Positions 55,477 through 64,000 of a DNA stretch of 64,000 nucleotides are shown here, in pieces. Position 1 is the first letter of the stretch, and each line of letters starts with the position of its first letter. This stretch comes from Halobacterium zhouii (GTDB taxonomy: Archaea; Halobacteriota; Halobacteria; Halobacteriales; Halobacteriaceae), in NCBI RefSeq assembly GCF_021249405.1, contig NZ_CP089593.1, positions 806,001 through 870,000 on the forward strand, given 5' to 3'. Made by a program: the position numbers and the translations under genes. The notes under the pieces were generated by a model. The model was not told where the DNA came from and did not search any database. It saw only the letters and a list, made by a program, of their open reading frames with translations.

Positions 55477-56154
55477 TTACACCGTCGAGCGACCAGCGAC
55501 GACGCGGACGAACCCGCCGACGCGGCGTTCGTCGCGCGTCAACTCCGTGTTGGCGGCGAGCGCGTCACGGGCAGCGTCGATGTTCGCGTCGAGTCGCCGC
55601 GACGGGGAGTCGTCGCGCCCGGACGCGTCCCCCCGGTCGCCGGGTGCGCCCGCCGCGACGAACGCGTCGAACGCCCGGTTCAGGCCGCTCGCGACGCCGT
55701 GGTTCGACCGTCCGGCCTCGAGCACGGCGACGCGGCCGTCCGGGTTCAGACAGTCCGTCCAGCGCTCGACCGCAGACGCGGGGTCGTCGAGCATCCCGAC
55801 GACGAACGACCCCAGGACGGCGTCGACGTCGTCGACGGGCGGATTCGCGGCGTCGCCACGGACCAGATGGACGTTCTCCCAGCCCTCGCGCTCGACGCGG
55901 CGCTCTGCCTCCGCGAGCATTCCCGGCGTGAGGTCGACGCCGACGACGCGACCGCCGCTGCCGACGCGCTCGCGGAGGTGTGGGAGGTTCGCGCCGGTTC
56001 CACAGCCGAGGTCGACGACGGTGTCGCCGGGCGAGAGCGCGAGCGCGTCCGCGGCCGCTCCCCGGAGTCCCCCGAGCCCCGGGAGCAGGCGGCAGAGCCA
56101 GTCGTAGGCGCGCGCCCACCGGCCGTAGAACGCCTGGGTCTCCGCCACGCTCAT
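55477..56154 (-). CDS. class I SAM-dependent methyltransferase
   Basis: 225 residues. Motif I VVDLGCGTGANLPHLRE, then VVGVDLTPGMLAEAERR, and VDAVLGSFVVGMLDDP. UbiE-like architecture, suggesting methylation of a quinone or other small lipid, but the end is shorter than in UbiE. ATG at 56154 is chosen since the upstream frame is antisense to the next gene. Substrate unknown. Confidence 0.88.
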   Translation of the reverse strand: MSVAETQAFYGRWARAYDWLCRLLPGLGGLRGAAADALALSPGDTVVDLGCGTGANLPHLRERVGSGGRVVGVDLTPGMLAEAERRVEREGWENVHLVRGDAANPPVDDVDAVLGSFVVGMLDDPASAVERWTDCLNPDGRVAVLEAGRSNHGVASGLNRAFDAFVAAGAPGDRGDASGRDDSPSRRLDANIDAARDALAANTELTRDERRVGGFVRVVAGRSTV

Positions 56155-56228
56155 GGTCGGTGTTCGCGCTCGCCGGAGAAAAACGCGCTGGCGGCGGCCG
56201 GCAGACAACCAAATTCGGTCATCCCAGG

Positions 56229-56236
56229 GATACAAG
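56229..56236 (+). promoter_or_regulatory. TATA-like box of the 66-residue membrane gene
   Basis: GATACAAG centred about 27 bases before the ATG at 56260. Confidence 0.45.
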
Positions 56237-56259
56237 GGAACCGACTGCCGTGCGTTCGT

Positions 56260-56460
56260 ATGGACCGCGTACACGTCGCTTACGACCTGGTTCGGGCGTA
56301 CGTGTACTCGCTCGTGCTCGCCACAGTCGTCACTGCGCTCTGGGTCGCCAGCCCCAGGCTTGCAGAACAACCGAAGGTGGCGAGCGTCTGGGCCGTGGTC
56401 GCCGGATTCGGGGGAATCGTCCTGCTGACGTTCGGTCTCACGCACGCCGCTCGCCGGTAG
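56260..56460 (+). CDS. small two-helix membrane protein
   Basis: 66 residues: MDRVHVAYDLVRAYVYSL, two helices (about 12-32 and 40-60) and a short basic tail HAARR. ATG at 56260, with a TATA-like GATACAAG 27 bases upstream. Its 3' end overlaps the 3' end of the minus-strand gene that follows by 23 bases, so transcription of one may affect the other. Conserved-looking but of unknown function. Confidence 0.65.
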   Translation: MDRVHVAYDLVRAYVYSLVLATVVTALWVASPRLAEQPKVASVWAVVAGFGGIVLLTFGLTHAARR

Positions 56461-56776
56461 TTGAGGGCGCTCCGAGTGACGCCGGCCTGAACGCGTGGGA
56501 GAGCGCGCCGAGCGTGCCCAGAACGATAGGGGTGCCGAGGCTCACGTACAGCAGTTGCCCCGACTGCCAGTACGCGCCGAGACGGGCCACGTTCCACAGC
56601 ACCACGAGGAACGCGACCCACGCCAGCAGGCCGAAAGCCGCGCCGCCCGCGAGCGCTCGCGGCCACGTTCTGGCGAGCAGGCCGACTGCGATGCCGCCGA
56701 CGAGCAGGCCGAGCCAGTGGACCGCAGACAGCGCCAGCGCGGCGAGTGCTACCGCGAACAGTGGGACGCGCCGCAT
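56438..56776 (-). CDS. small membrane protein coupled to penicillin acylase
   Basis: 112 residues, three or four helices (about 5-35, 40-65, 75-95). No known domain. Its ATG overlaps the stop of the penicillin acylase gene by one base (TGATG), so it is the second gene of that operon. May help localise the acylase or form a membrane partner; inference from position only. Confidence 0.7.
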   Translation of the reverse strand: MRRVPLFAVALAALALSAVHWLGLLVGGIAVGLLARTWPRALAGGAAFGLLAWVAFLVVLWNVARLGAYWQSGQLLYVSLGTPIVLGTLGALSHAFRPASLGAPSTTGERRA

Positions 56777-59241
56777 CAGCGCTCACCCCGGAACTGCACG
56801 GTTCGCTCGTCGAACTCGCGGTCGAACGGGAGGTACTCGTCGGCCGCCCACGCCGCCAGCTGGTCGTGGTACTGCTCGCTGAAGGGGTCGCCGGCGTTCC
56901 CGCCCGGAAGCACGACCTGCGACTCGCCGGCCATCGGCACGACCATCCGCCAACTGCTCCCGACGTCGCTGTCCCGGCGGTAGTTGTTCACCGTCGCGGG
57001 CGACCCGTCCGTCGGCATCTCGGGGTAGTTCAGGAACGACTGGTCGAAGGGGTGTTCGAGCGCGACGACGTTGTAGTCGCCGTACGTCTCCCAGCGCGTC
57101 GACGCCACGCGTTCGCTGGCGGCGTCGAGTGCTGACCGCATCGCCGCCGTCGCGCTCGCGGGCGTCTCTCCGCGGTCGAACCAGTCGTCGCCGTCTTCGA
57201 GATGGACGGTCACCCAGTCGCCCGGCCAGTAGCCCTCGTCGAGTCCCGCGGCATCGAACCCACTCGCGTACAGTTCCCTGCGGTAGGCGTCGAGGAAGAC
57301 GGCGAACGCGAGTGCCCCTTCGCTGTCCTGGACCATCCGGTAGTCCCAGTTGGCGAGCGCCGCGAACGGTGCGCCGGCGCTCTCCACGTCGACGGCGTCG
57401 AGCAGACGGGGGACGAGGCGCCGGGCACGCGTGTCGAGTGCGTCCCGCTGGAGATCGCGCATGTCCGCGGGCGTCACGGTTCCGTCGCCGTCCCCCCGCC
57501 CTCGGCCGGTCCACTCGTCGAGCAGTTCGTAGATGCGCTCGCCCCGGAACGGTGGGCTGTAGGACTCCGCGAAATAGTGTTCGGGGTCGTCGACGACGCG
57601 CTGGTTCGCGGTGGCGACGTACCCCGGGTTCACCGCGCCGGGTTTCTCCTCGAAGGGGACGAAGCCCTCCCACGACGACTCGCCGTAGGGCTCGAACCCC
57701 GCCCACTCGCCCTCGCCGGCGGAGCCGTCGAACACCCGCCACCCCGGGACCTCCTCGCCGTCCACGCGCCGAATCGGGATGCGGCCGGTCGCCTTGTAGT
57801 ACGTGTTGCCCTCGCGGTCCGCGTACACGAGGTTCTGCGTCGGCAACTCGAAGTCACGGGTCGCCGCCCGCACGTCGTCGAGACCGCTGCTCCGCGCGAA
57901 GGCGTAGATGGCGTCGGTCGTTGCCGTCGCCGACAGCCCCGTCCACGCCACACCCACGCGCTGGCTATCACCGCCCGGGCTGTTCCCGCTACCGTCGTCG
58001 CTCCCACTGCCGCCGACCACCGCCTCGCGCTCCAGCAGCGGGCCGTGGACGGTCTTGCGCTTCGTCACGGTGACGTCATCGGCGCCGCGCACGGCGATGG
58101 TGTGGTCCTCCGTGTCGAACTCCCGCCACTCGCCGTCGTACCGGTAGCGCTCCCGGTCTATCTCGTACGTGTAGCAGTCGAGTACGTCCGCGCCGACGTT
58201 CGTGAACCCCCACGCCCCCGACTGGTTCTCGCCGATGATGACGAACGGAACACCCGGGAACGTCACTCCGCGGACGTCGTAGTCGCCCGCCGCGAGATGC
58301 TGCTGGTACCAGACGGGCGGCGCCATCAGCGAGAGGTGGGGGTCGTTGGCGACGATGGGTTTCCCGCTTTCCGTGTGCTCGCCGCCCACCACCCAGCTGT
58401 TCGACCCGACGCCGTTTGGAGACTCGAATCCCGAGAGCCAGCCGGTGAGCGCAGCGTCTGGCGTCGGGTCCGCGGTGCGCGCTCGCCCGCGCTTCCGTTC
58501 CCCCCGCCGCTCGCTCGCCGCACTCGAACCGCCGTCCAGCCCGCCCCCCAGAATCGGGCTGTCGTGGTCGTAGCGCCGCGGGAACAACTCCTCGTGGCCC
58601 CCGCCGAGGGCGTCCCGGAGGCGGGCGCGCCGCAGCGTCTCGAAACTCCCGGTGAGCGTCCACGAGATCTGGAGTTGCATCAGCATCGTGTCCGCGGGCG
58701 TCCACGGCGCCGGTTCGTAGTCCAGCAACTCGAACTCCGGCGGCAGACGGTTCTGCTCGCGGGCGGCGTTCACGCCCTCCGCGAACGCCTCGGTGAGGCC
58801 GGCGACCGTCGGATTCCGATTCTGGAGCGCCGACCAGTTGGTGTCGGCGGCGCGCGCGAAATCCATCCTCGCGTGGAACTCGTCCGAGGACACCGCCGCT
58901 TCGCCCACTATCTCGGCTATCTGCCCGCGCATCTGCCGGCGCTGGATGTCCATCTGAAACAGCCGGTCGGTGCCCTGCGCGAACCCCACCGCGTAGTACA
59001 GCGCGCGCTCGTCGTCAGCGGAAACCCGGGGCACCCGGTGGTCGTCGTACGAGAGCGTGGCGTCGCCGTACGGACTCGACACGCTGCCCGGCAGGTCGTC
59101 GGTCGTCGCGCGCCAGACGTCTCCCGACAGCGGCGCGAACCGCTCGAGGTAACTCGCCGCCGGCGAGAACAGGCCGCCGGCCGCGACCCCGCCGAGAACC
59201 GCGGCGACGAGTCCGCGCCGCACCTTGTCCACGTCGTCCAT
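56776..59241 (-). CDS. penicillin acylase family Ntn-hydrolase
   Basis: 821 residues. N-terminal anchor (RRGLVAAVLGGVAAGGLF), alpha-subunit part with YAVGFAQGTDRLFQMDIQRR, then a hydrophilic Arg-rich segment (about 238-260) that fits a spacer peptide. The beta chain would start at Ser282 in VGSNSWVVGGEHTESG, the Ntn nucleophile exposed by self-cleavage. Conserved FTNVGADVLDCYTYEID and GYVATANQRVVDD follow, plus an acidic glycine insertion (GSDDGSGNSPGGDS). Related enzymes hydrolyse penicillin or acyl-homoserine lactones; substrate here unknown. Located outside the membrane by inference. Confidence 0.92.
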   Translation of the reverse strand: MDDVDKVRRGLVAAVLGGVAAGGLFSPAASYLERFAPLSGDVWRATTDDLPGSVSSPYGDATLSYDDHRVPRVSADDERALYYAVGFAQGTDRLFQMDIQRRQMRGQIAEIVGEAAVSSDEFHARMDFARAADTNWSALQNRNPTVAGLTEAFAEGVNAAREQNRLPPEFELLDYEPAPWTPADTMLMQLQISWTLTGSFETLRRARLRDALGGGHEELFPRRYDHDSPILGGGLDGGSSAASERRGERKRGRARTADPTPDAALTGWLSGFESPNGVGSNSWVVGGEHTESGKPIVANDPHLSLMAPPVWYQQHLAAGDYDVRGVTFPGVPFVIIGENQSGAWGFTNVGADVLDCYTYEIDRERYRYDGEWREFDTEDHTIAVRGADDVTVTKRKTVHGPLLEREAVVGGSGSDDGSGNSPGGDSQRVGVAWTGLSATATTDAIYAFARSSGLDDVRAATRDFELPTQNLVYADREGNTYYKATGRIPIRRVDGEEVPGWRVFDGSAGEGEWAGFEPYGESSWEGFVPFEEKPGAVNPGYVATANQRVVDDPEHYFAESYSPPFRGERIYELLDEWTGRGRGDGDGTVTPADMRDLQRDALDTRARRLVPRLLDAVDVESAGAPFAALANWDYRMVQDSEGALAFAVFLDAYRRELYASGFDAAGLDEGYWPGDWVTVHLEDGDDWFDRGETPASATAAMRSALDAASERVASTRWETYGDYNVVALEHPFDQSFLNYPEMPTDGSPATVNNYRRDSDVGSSWRMVVPMAGESQVVLPGGNAGDPFSEQYHDQLAAWAADEYLPFDREFDERTVQFRGER

Positions 59242-59336
59242 GCTCCGGAGTTCGGCCGGTGCACCATAACTGTACAGGACAGTTCTCAGACACGTATCGG
59301 TCGCGGCCTATCGACTCCCGAAACGCAGACGCGTCG

Positions 59337-59963
59337 CTACTGTCCGTAGGATTCGAACTTCTCCTGGACGACGCCCAGTTGCTCGTCGGTGAGTTCCGCG
59401 GGTTCGCCGTGCTGGCGCGCCTGCAGGTAGACGCGGGCGAGATTCTCGACGTGCATCGTGTTCTCGACGGCCGACGGCAGGTCCTCCCCCACGACGACGA
59501 GGCCGTGGTGGGCGAGCAGGCAGGCCCTCGAGTCCGCGGCCTCCATCTCCGAAACCACGAGTTCCGCAAGGTCGTCGGTGCCGTAGGGCGCGTACCCCGC
59601 CACCGGCACGCGCTTCCCGACCGCCGTAATCATGTAGTGGATCGGCGGCAGTTCCTCGCCGAGCACCGCGAGCGTCGTCGCCCACGTCGAGTGCGTGTGG
59701 ACGATAGCGCCCGCGTCGAGGCGACGGTAGATGCCCGTGTGCATCGGCACCTCGCTCGTCGGCGCCATCTCCCCCGCGACCACGTCACCGTCGAGCGTGA
59801 CGACGGGCACGTCCTCCTCGTCGAACCCGTCGTAGGGAACGCCGGTCGGAGTCGCTGCGAAGCGGTCGTCCCGTCGGACACTCAGATTCCCGGTTCGTCC
59901 GGGCGTCAGGTCGCTCAACTGCGGTGCGTGGTCGACGACGGCGACGCGTTCTGGCGCGAGCAT
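59337..59963 (-). CDS. class II aldolase/adducin family protein
   Basis: 208 residues. Fuculose-1-phosphate aldolase-like. Substrate loop [11 protein letters not shown], acid/base and metal region [15 protein letters not shown], zinc ligands [15 protein letters not shown] and a third in [14 protein letters not shown]. Pairs with the HAD gene upstream, with one base overlap (TAATG). Such aldolase plus phosphatase pairs occur in salvage of 5-deoxyribose and related sugars; that role here is a guess. Confidence 0.88.
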   Translation of the reverse strand: MLAPERVAVVDHAPQLSDLTPGRTGNLSVRRDDRFAATPTGVPYDGFDEEDVPVVTLDGDVVAGEMAPTSEVPMHTGIYRRLDAGAIVHTHSTWATTLAVLGEELPPIHYMITAVGKRVPVAGYAPYGTDDLAELVVSEMEAADSRACLLAHHGLVVVGEDLPSAVENTMHVENLARVYLQARQHGEPAELTDEQLGVVQEKFESYGQ

Positions 59964-60661
59964 TACAGTACTAACTCCGTTAGGTCGGCGAACTCCTGAA
60001 TCTGGTGGTCGGGGCGCTGCCGCCCCTCCAGACCCTCGGCGTCCTCGTTGAACAGCACCGTGGTGAGGCCGACCGCGTTCCCGCCGACCACGTCAGATTC
60101 GATGGAATCTCCGACCATCAACACCTCGCTCGCTCGCAGATCCAGTTGCGCGAGCGGCAGCGTGAACATCACGCTCCCCGGCTTCTCCCGGCCGGTCTCC
60201 TCGGAGGTCAACACGAGGTCGACGTGCTCTTCGATGCCCAGTTCCTCGATCTTCTTCAACTGGATGCGCGTCGTCAGGTTCGAGACGACCGCCACCTCGA
60301 CGCCAGCGTCCTGCAGGGTCGCCAGGGTCTCCTCGACGCCGTCGAACAACTCCATCTCCTCGACGTACGTCCCCCAGTACGCCTCGCCGAGCGCCAGCGC
60401 CTCCCGCGCGCTGTGCGTGCCCGTGTGGATCTGGATGGCGCGCTTGAAGTAGAGGAACCGCTCGTGGGCCGACGCCGTTCCCGCGAGTTCGCGTTTCACC
60501 TCGTGTCGCGCCTCCGCGTAGAGGTCGTCGAAGGACTCCCTGTCCAGGTCGTAGCCGAGTTCGAGTGCCCGCTCGAAGGCCGACTGTTTCCCCGCCTCGT
60601 TGCACTCCGGGTAGGAGTACAGCGTGTCGTCGAGGTCGACGAACACCGCCTCGTAGCTCAT
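59963..60661 (-). CDS. HAD-superfamily hydrolase
   Basis: 232 residues. All four motifs: [15 protein letters not shown] (nucleophile Asp), [12 protein letters not shown], Lys in [10 protein letters not shown], and [19 protein letters not shown]. Helical cap of subclass I, as in the 2-haloacid dehalogenase-like and sugar-phosphatase group. First gene of an operon with the class II aldolase. Start [10 protein letters not shown] is standard for the family. Confidence 0.92.
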   Translation of the reverse strand: MSYEAVFVDLDDTLYSYPECNEAGKQSAFERALELGYDLDRESFDDLYAEARHEVKRELAGTASAHERFLYFKRAIQIHTGTHSAREALALGEAYWGTYVEEMELFDGVEETLATLQDAGVEVAVVSNLTTRIQLKKIEELGIEEHVDLVLTSEETGREKPGSVMFTLPLAQLDLRASEVLMVGDSIESDVVGGNAVGLTTVLFNEDAEGLEGRQRPDHQIQEFADLTELVL

Positions 60662-60830
60662 GCCCTCGCCTTCTGTGGGCGTCGTGTTAGCTCTTGGTTT
60701 TGGTTGGCTTGCGTGACAGCGATAGCTAGCTATCGCGACTGGACAGACTGTTCCAACGGGGCCTCAGAGTGGTCACAGAAGCAAGTCGAGTTCCGACACC
60801 AAACTGCCGTCCGAATACTGCGACTCGGAC

Positions 60831-62084
60831 TTACGGGAACAGACCGCGCAGGTTGTGTGCGTTGGCCGTGCGCTCGAGAGCGATTGTGTAGGCGGCCGTC
60901 CGCAGGTCGGGGATCTCCTTTTCCTCGTACGCGGCGAGCATCTCGTCGAACGCCATCGTCAGGCGGTCCTCGAGGTCGCGGTTGACCTCACCGACCTCCC
61001 AGGAGTACTGCTGGCTGTTCTGCACCCACTCCAGATACGAGACGATGACGCCGCCCGCGTTCGCGAGGATGTCCGGAACGACCGGAATCTCGCGGTCGAC
61101 GAGCACGCTCGCCGCGTCGAACGTCGTCGGGCCGTTCGCGGCCTCGACGACGACGTCGGCCTGCATGCGCTCGGCGACGTCGACTGTGATGACGTTCTCG
61201 ATGGCCGCGGGGATGAGCGCGTCCACGTCTGCGGTCAGCAACTCGTCGTTCGATATCTCCTCGGCCGGCTCGTAGCCGTCCAGTCGGCCGTCGTTGTCGT
61301 CGACGTAGTCGAGAACGTCCGTGATGTCGAGGCCGTCGGGGTCGTAGATGGCGCCGCCGACGTCGGAGACGGCGACGACGTTCGCGCCGCGTTCGTCGAG
61401 CAGTTGTGCGGTGACGCTGCCGACGTTCCCGAAGCCCTGGATCGCGACGTCGGCGTCGCCGACGTGCGTGCCGAGGTAGTCGAATATCTCCTCGGTGACG
61501 ATGGAGACGCCGCGACCCGTCGCCTCCACGCGGCCGTCGGTCCCGCCGATCTCGGGCGGTTTTCCGGTGACGACCTCGGGGACGGCGTGCCCCTGGTACA
61601 TCGAGTACGTGTCCATGATCCACGCCATGGTGCGCGGGTTCGTGTTCACGTCCGGCGCGGGGATGTCGATGTCCGGCCCGATCATCCGGCGGATGCCCTC
61701 CGTGTACCGACGGGTGAGCTGTTCGATCTCGCCCTCGGAGAGGTCCTTCGGTTCGCAGATGATGCCGCCTTTCGCGCCGCCGAACGGCAGGTCGACGAGC
61801 GCGGTCTTCCACGTCATCCAGCCCGCGAGCGCGGACACTTCGTCCTTCGAGACGGTTGGGTGGTAGCGGATGCCGCCCTTGAACGGGCCGCGCGCGCTGT
61901 CGAACTGGCACCGGTACGCCTCGAACACCTCGACGGAGCCGTCGTCCATGCGGACGGGCAGGCTCACGGTGAGCGTTCGTTCCGGCGTCTTCAGGCGTTC
62001 GAAGATGCCGTCGTCGATGTCCACGTACTCTCTCGCGCGTTCCATCTGCGCGAGCATATTATCCAGCGGGCTGCTGTCGGCCAT
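60831..62084 (-). CDS. gdhA: glutamate dehydrogenase (Glu/Leu/Phe/Val family)
   Basis: 417 residues, hexameric type. Substrate-binding lysines in GPFKGGIRYHPTVS and DLPFGGAKGGIICEP, catalytic aspartate region PAPDVNTNPRTMAW, Rossmann motif VAIQGFGNVGSVTAQLL, and C-terminal PDILANAGGVIVSYLEW. Interconverts glutamate and 2-oxoglutarate. ATG at 62084 (MADSSPLDNMLAQMERA) is fixed by a TATA box at 62104-62113; an earlier in-frame start is therefore rejected. Stands alone. Confidence 0.95.
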   Translation of the reverse strand: MADSSPLDNMLAQMERAREYVDIDDGIFERLKTPERTLTVSLPVRMDDGSVEVFEAYRCQFDSARGPFKGGIRYHPTVSKDEVSALAGWMTWKTALVDLPFGGAKGGIICEPKDLSEGEIEQLTRRYTEGIRRMIGPDIDIPAPDVNTNPRTMAWIMDTYSMYQGHAVPEVVTGKPPEIGGTDGRVEATGRGVSIVTEEIFDYLGTHVGDADVAIQGFGNVGSVTAQLLDERGANVVAVSDVGGAIYDPDGLDITDVLDYVDDNDGRLDGYEPAEEISNDELLTADVDALIPAAIENVITVDVAERMQADVVVEAANGPTTFDAASVLVDREIPVVPDILANAGGVIVSYLEWVQNSQQYSWEVGEVNRDLEDRLTMAFDEMLAAYEEKEIPDLRTAAYTIALERTANAHNLRGLFP

Positions 62085-62103
62085 GCGTCGCAATATTTGC
62101 GTA

Positions 62104-62113
62104 CCGTATAAGG
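62104..62113 (-). promoter_or_regulatory. TATA box of gdhA
   Basis: Minus-strand CCTTATACGG centred 25 bases before the gdhA ATG. Strong leaderless promoter. Confidence 0.7.
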
Positions 62114-62193
62114 AAACGTCGCATCGAACCCGGTGTGCCAATCGCAACCACGACCGGCCGGCTCGGGGTCCACGTCGAGTGCCGACCGCGACG

Positions 62194-63306
62194 TTACTCC
62201 TCGTCGTCAGGCAACTTCAGGACGTTCTCGCGGCCGATGCGGAACGACTCGACCTCGTCGTTCTCGCGCATCTGTTTGACCACCTGGCTGGTCTTGGCCT
62301 CAGTCCAGTCCATCTCGTCGACGAGCGCCTGCTGTTTCGCGCGCCCGCCCTCGCGGTCGAGGAACCGCTTCACGCGCTCCTCGTTGCTCAGGAGTTCCGC
62401 CGGCGGTTCGTCGTCGGTCGACTCGCCCGCCGCGGACTCGTCCGCGCCGGTGGTCGCTGCACCGTCACCGCCCCCAGCAGCGGCGTCGTCCGACCCGCCG
62501 CCCGGCGTGCGGTCGTCCCCGTACTGCTCACGGTAGTACCAGCCAGCGGCGCCGAGCACGCCCGCCGCCGCAAGTGCCCCGACGACCGCCGGAACCAGAA
62601 GTTCGCTCAGGCCCGCGTTCCCACTACCGTCGTCCGGCGGCGGCGTGTTGGCGTCCTCGGAGTCTGTCGCGTCGTCGGCACCCGGCGACACCACGACCCG
62701 GGGCTCGCCCGTCGAGAACTCCTTCGGGCCGGCCCACTCGACCGCGTTCTCGTTCGGGCGCTGGGCGTCCGGGTCGACGTCGACCAGTCCGTAGGACTCG
62801 GGCCACGAGATTCTGAGCGACGTCTCGTTGTCGAGGTAGAACCCCTCGAGGGCGTCCCCCGCGACCAGTCGGTCGCCGTTCACGGCGGCGAAGTTCGACC
62901 ACTTGAACGAGTACGTGACGACGCCGAGTGTCTCCTCGTTGAACGTGTTCACTCGCGTCGATATCGCGACGTTCGACACGCTCATGTCGCGGTTCGTCGT
63001 GTCCGCCGCGGCGGCGACGGTCTCCGCGATGCGCTTCCGGAACGTCTCCGTGTACGCGGAACTGTCGTTCTGGATGTCCGCCTGGAGGGATTCGAAGGCC
63101 GCCACCTCGGAGTCGTTCGACAGTCGCATCCGGTAGGTGAACGTCCACGTCGCGCTGCCGTTCTCGTGCAGGTTCGCAGAGAGCGACACGCTGTCGGGGT
63201 CGAACTCCTCGGGCATTCCGGTGGCTTCGCTCGGCGTCGCCGCGCCGACGGGAACGCCCGCGACGACCACCAGAGCGAGCAGGACACACACCACTCCGCG
63301 GTTCAT
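62194..63306 (-). CDS. membrane-anchored winged-helix protein
   Basis: 370 residues. Signal peptide (RGVVCVLLALVVVAGVPVGAA), extracytoplasmic beta domain (about 30-230, with NGS, NDS and NET sequons), one helix (about 238-262, ELLVPAVVGALAAAGVLGAAG), a disordered acidic glycine linker, then a cytoplasmic winged helix (about 305-370: AKQQALVDEMDWTEAKTSQV, GRENVLKLP). This architecture is that of haloarchaeal one-component membrane regulators (DUF7345/DUF7343-like): an outside signal is passed to DNA. Start at 63306 by the signal peptide; an upstream start adds non-matching residues. Confidence 0.85.
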   Translation of the reverse strand: MNRGVVCVLLALVVVAGVPVGAATPSEATGMPEEFDPDSVSLSANLHENGSATWTFTYRMRLSNDSEVAAFESLQADIQNDSSAYTETFRKRIAETVAAAADTTNRDMSVSNVAISTRVNTFNEETLGVVTYSFKWSNFAAVNGDRLVAGDALEGFYLDNETSLRISWPESYGLVDVDPDAQRPNENAVEWAGPKEFSTGEPRVVVSPGADDATDSEDANTPPPDDGSGNAGLSELLVPAVVGALAAAGVLGAAGWYYREQYGDDRTPGGGSDDAAAGGGDGAATTGADESAAGESTDDEPPAELLSNEERVKRFLDREGGRAKQQALVDEMDWTEAKTSQVVKQMRENDEVESFRIGRENVLKLPDDEE

Positions 63307-63423
63307 ATCCCCCGTCGAACGGCGAGCGTTGAAAGCGTTATTATCGCTTCTGTCACACCTATAACTATTCGGCGGGTCCGATTCGGGTCCCAGTCTACGC
63401 ACCGAACCCGGGGTACTGGCCGG

Positions 63424-64000
63424 CTACCGCCCCTGCCACTCGGGTTCGCGGTCCTCGAAGAACGCGTCGATGCCCTCGTTCTTGTCCGCGGTGGCGAACA
63501 GTTGCGCGAACAGTTCGGCCTCGTACTCGATTCCCTCCTCCAGACTTGTTCTCGACCCCGCCTTCACCGCGTCCTTCACGAACTCCAGGGCGACCGGACT
63601 GTGCGCGGCCATCGACGCCGCCAGTTCCGTGACCGCGTCGTCGAACTCGCCGTCGTCGTACACGTCCTCGACGAGTCCGATGTCCGCTGCTTCCTCGGCG
63701 TCGACCGGTTCGCCCGACAGCACGAGTTTCATCGCCTGGCCCTCGCCGACGAGGCGCGGCAAGCGCTGGGTCGCGCCGCCGCCCGGAATGATTCCGAGGT
63801 TGATCTCGGGACTCCCGAGTTTCGCGCGCTCGTGGGCCAGCCGGACGTCGCAGGCGAGTGCGAGTTCGAGGCCGCCCCCGAGCGCGTGCCCGTTCAGTCG
63901 CGCGATGACTGGCTGGCGGAGGTCGTCGACGACCTCGTAAACCCGAGGTCGCTCGCTCGCACGGCGCTGCTCGATGGCGTCGCGTTCCCGTAACTCGCCG
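63424..64000 (-). CDS. enoyl-CoA hydratase/isomerase (5' partial)
   Basis: The frame is open from the stop at 63424 to the window edge; the N-terminus is outside. About 192 residues are visible of a family near 255. Crotonase-fold oxyanion holes are seen: ARLNGHALGGGLELALACD and LGSPEINLGIIPGGGATQRL, the latter with the catalytic glutamate. C-terminal LFATADKNEGIDAFFEDREP is standard. Hydrates trans-2-enoyl-CoA in beta-oxidation, linking to the acyl-CoA and hydroxyacyl-CoA dehydrogenases in this window. Confidence 0.92.
   Translation of the reverse strand, partial: GELRERDAIEQRRASERPRVYEVVDDLRQPVIARLNGHALGGGLELALACDVRLAHERAKLGSPEINLGIIPGGGATQRLPRLVGEGQAMKLVLSGEPVDAEEAADIGLVEDVYDDGEFDDAVTELAASMAAHSPVALEFVKDAVKAGSRTSLEEGIEYEAELFAQLFATADKNEGIDAFFEDREPEWQGR

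Overview
The window is a contiguous piece of a haloarchaeal chromosome (class Halobacteria). The evidence is the high GC content, very acidic proteins with few lysines, many leaderless starts with a TATA-like box about 25-27 bases upstream, aa3-type oxidase genes mixed with halophile-only small membrane proteins, a fused COX15/CtaB heme synthase, archaeal class I aldolase, and AMP-forming acetyl-CoA synthetase. The genus cannot be fixed from the sequence alone. No rRNA, tRNA, CRISPR array or intact insertion sequence was seen.

Layout. 1-2.5 kb: the tail of a complex-I-like operon (nuoM partial, nuoN). 2.7-7.2 kb: a TrkA-N/DHH phosphoesterase, a CBS-ParB protein followed by a 33-bp tandem repeat, and an ABC exporter pair. 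7.4-11.3 kb: methylmalonyl-CoA mutase large subunit and acetyl-CoA synthetase. 11.3-24.2 kb: a respiratory oxidase island with coxA, coxC, coxB, the heme synthase fusion, a DUF420 (CtaM-type) assembly factor, an ABC transporter and at least six small or unassigned membrane proteins, one only 28 codons long. 24.3-25.7 kb: the B12-binding mutase subunit with its MeaB chaperone. 25.8-34.9 kb: an orphan two-gene module with a Tat-exported protein, an alpha/beta hydrolase, a thiolase/DUF35 pair, a first AzlCD exporter, acyl-CoA dehydrogenase and a squalene/phytoene synthase. 35-40.3 kb: nucleobase permease, a hairpin-rich spacer, 3-hydroxyacyl-CoA dehydrogenase, a helix-hairpin-helix protein, and aldolase plus fructose-bisphosphatase. 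40.4-46.4 kb: four winged-helix regulators with palindromic operator-like sites, DoxX, a secreted metalloprotease and an aldo/keto reductase. 46.6-54.8 kb: a UDG-family protein, MBL hydrolase, two thioredoxin-fold proteins, methyltransferase, a second AzlCD exporter, a geranylgeranyl-reductase-type flavoprotein and an OYE-family enzyme. 54.9-64 kb: DoxX, methyltransferase, two small membrane proteins, penicillin acylase, class II aldolase/HAD pair, glutamate dehydrogenase, a membrane-anchored winged-helix protein and a partial enoyl-CoA hydratase.

Working together: complex I and the aa3 oxidase form the respiratory chain. Acyl-CoA dehydrogenase, enoyl-CoA hydratase, 3-hydroxyacyl-CoA dehydrogenase and thiolase cover beta-oxidation steps, and mutase plus MeaB handle methylmalonyl-CoA. 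Aldolase with FBPase is a gluconeogenic pair. The least explained content is the set of membrane genes around the oxidase, the Tat-protein module at 25.8-27.4 kb, the minisatellite at 5 kb, the hairpin array at 36.5 kb and the palindromes at 40.7 and 45.3 kb.
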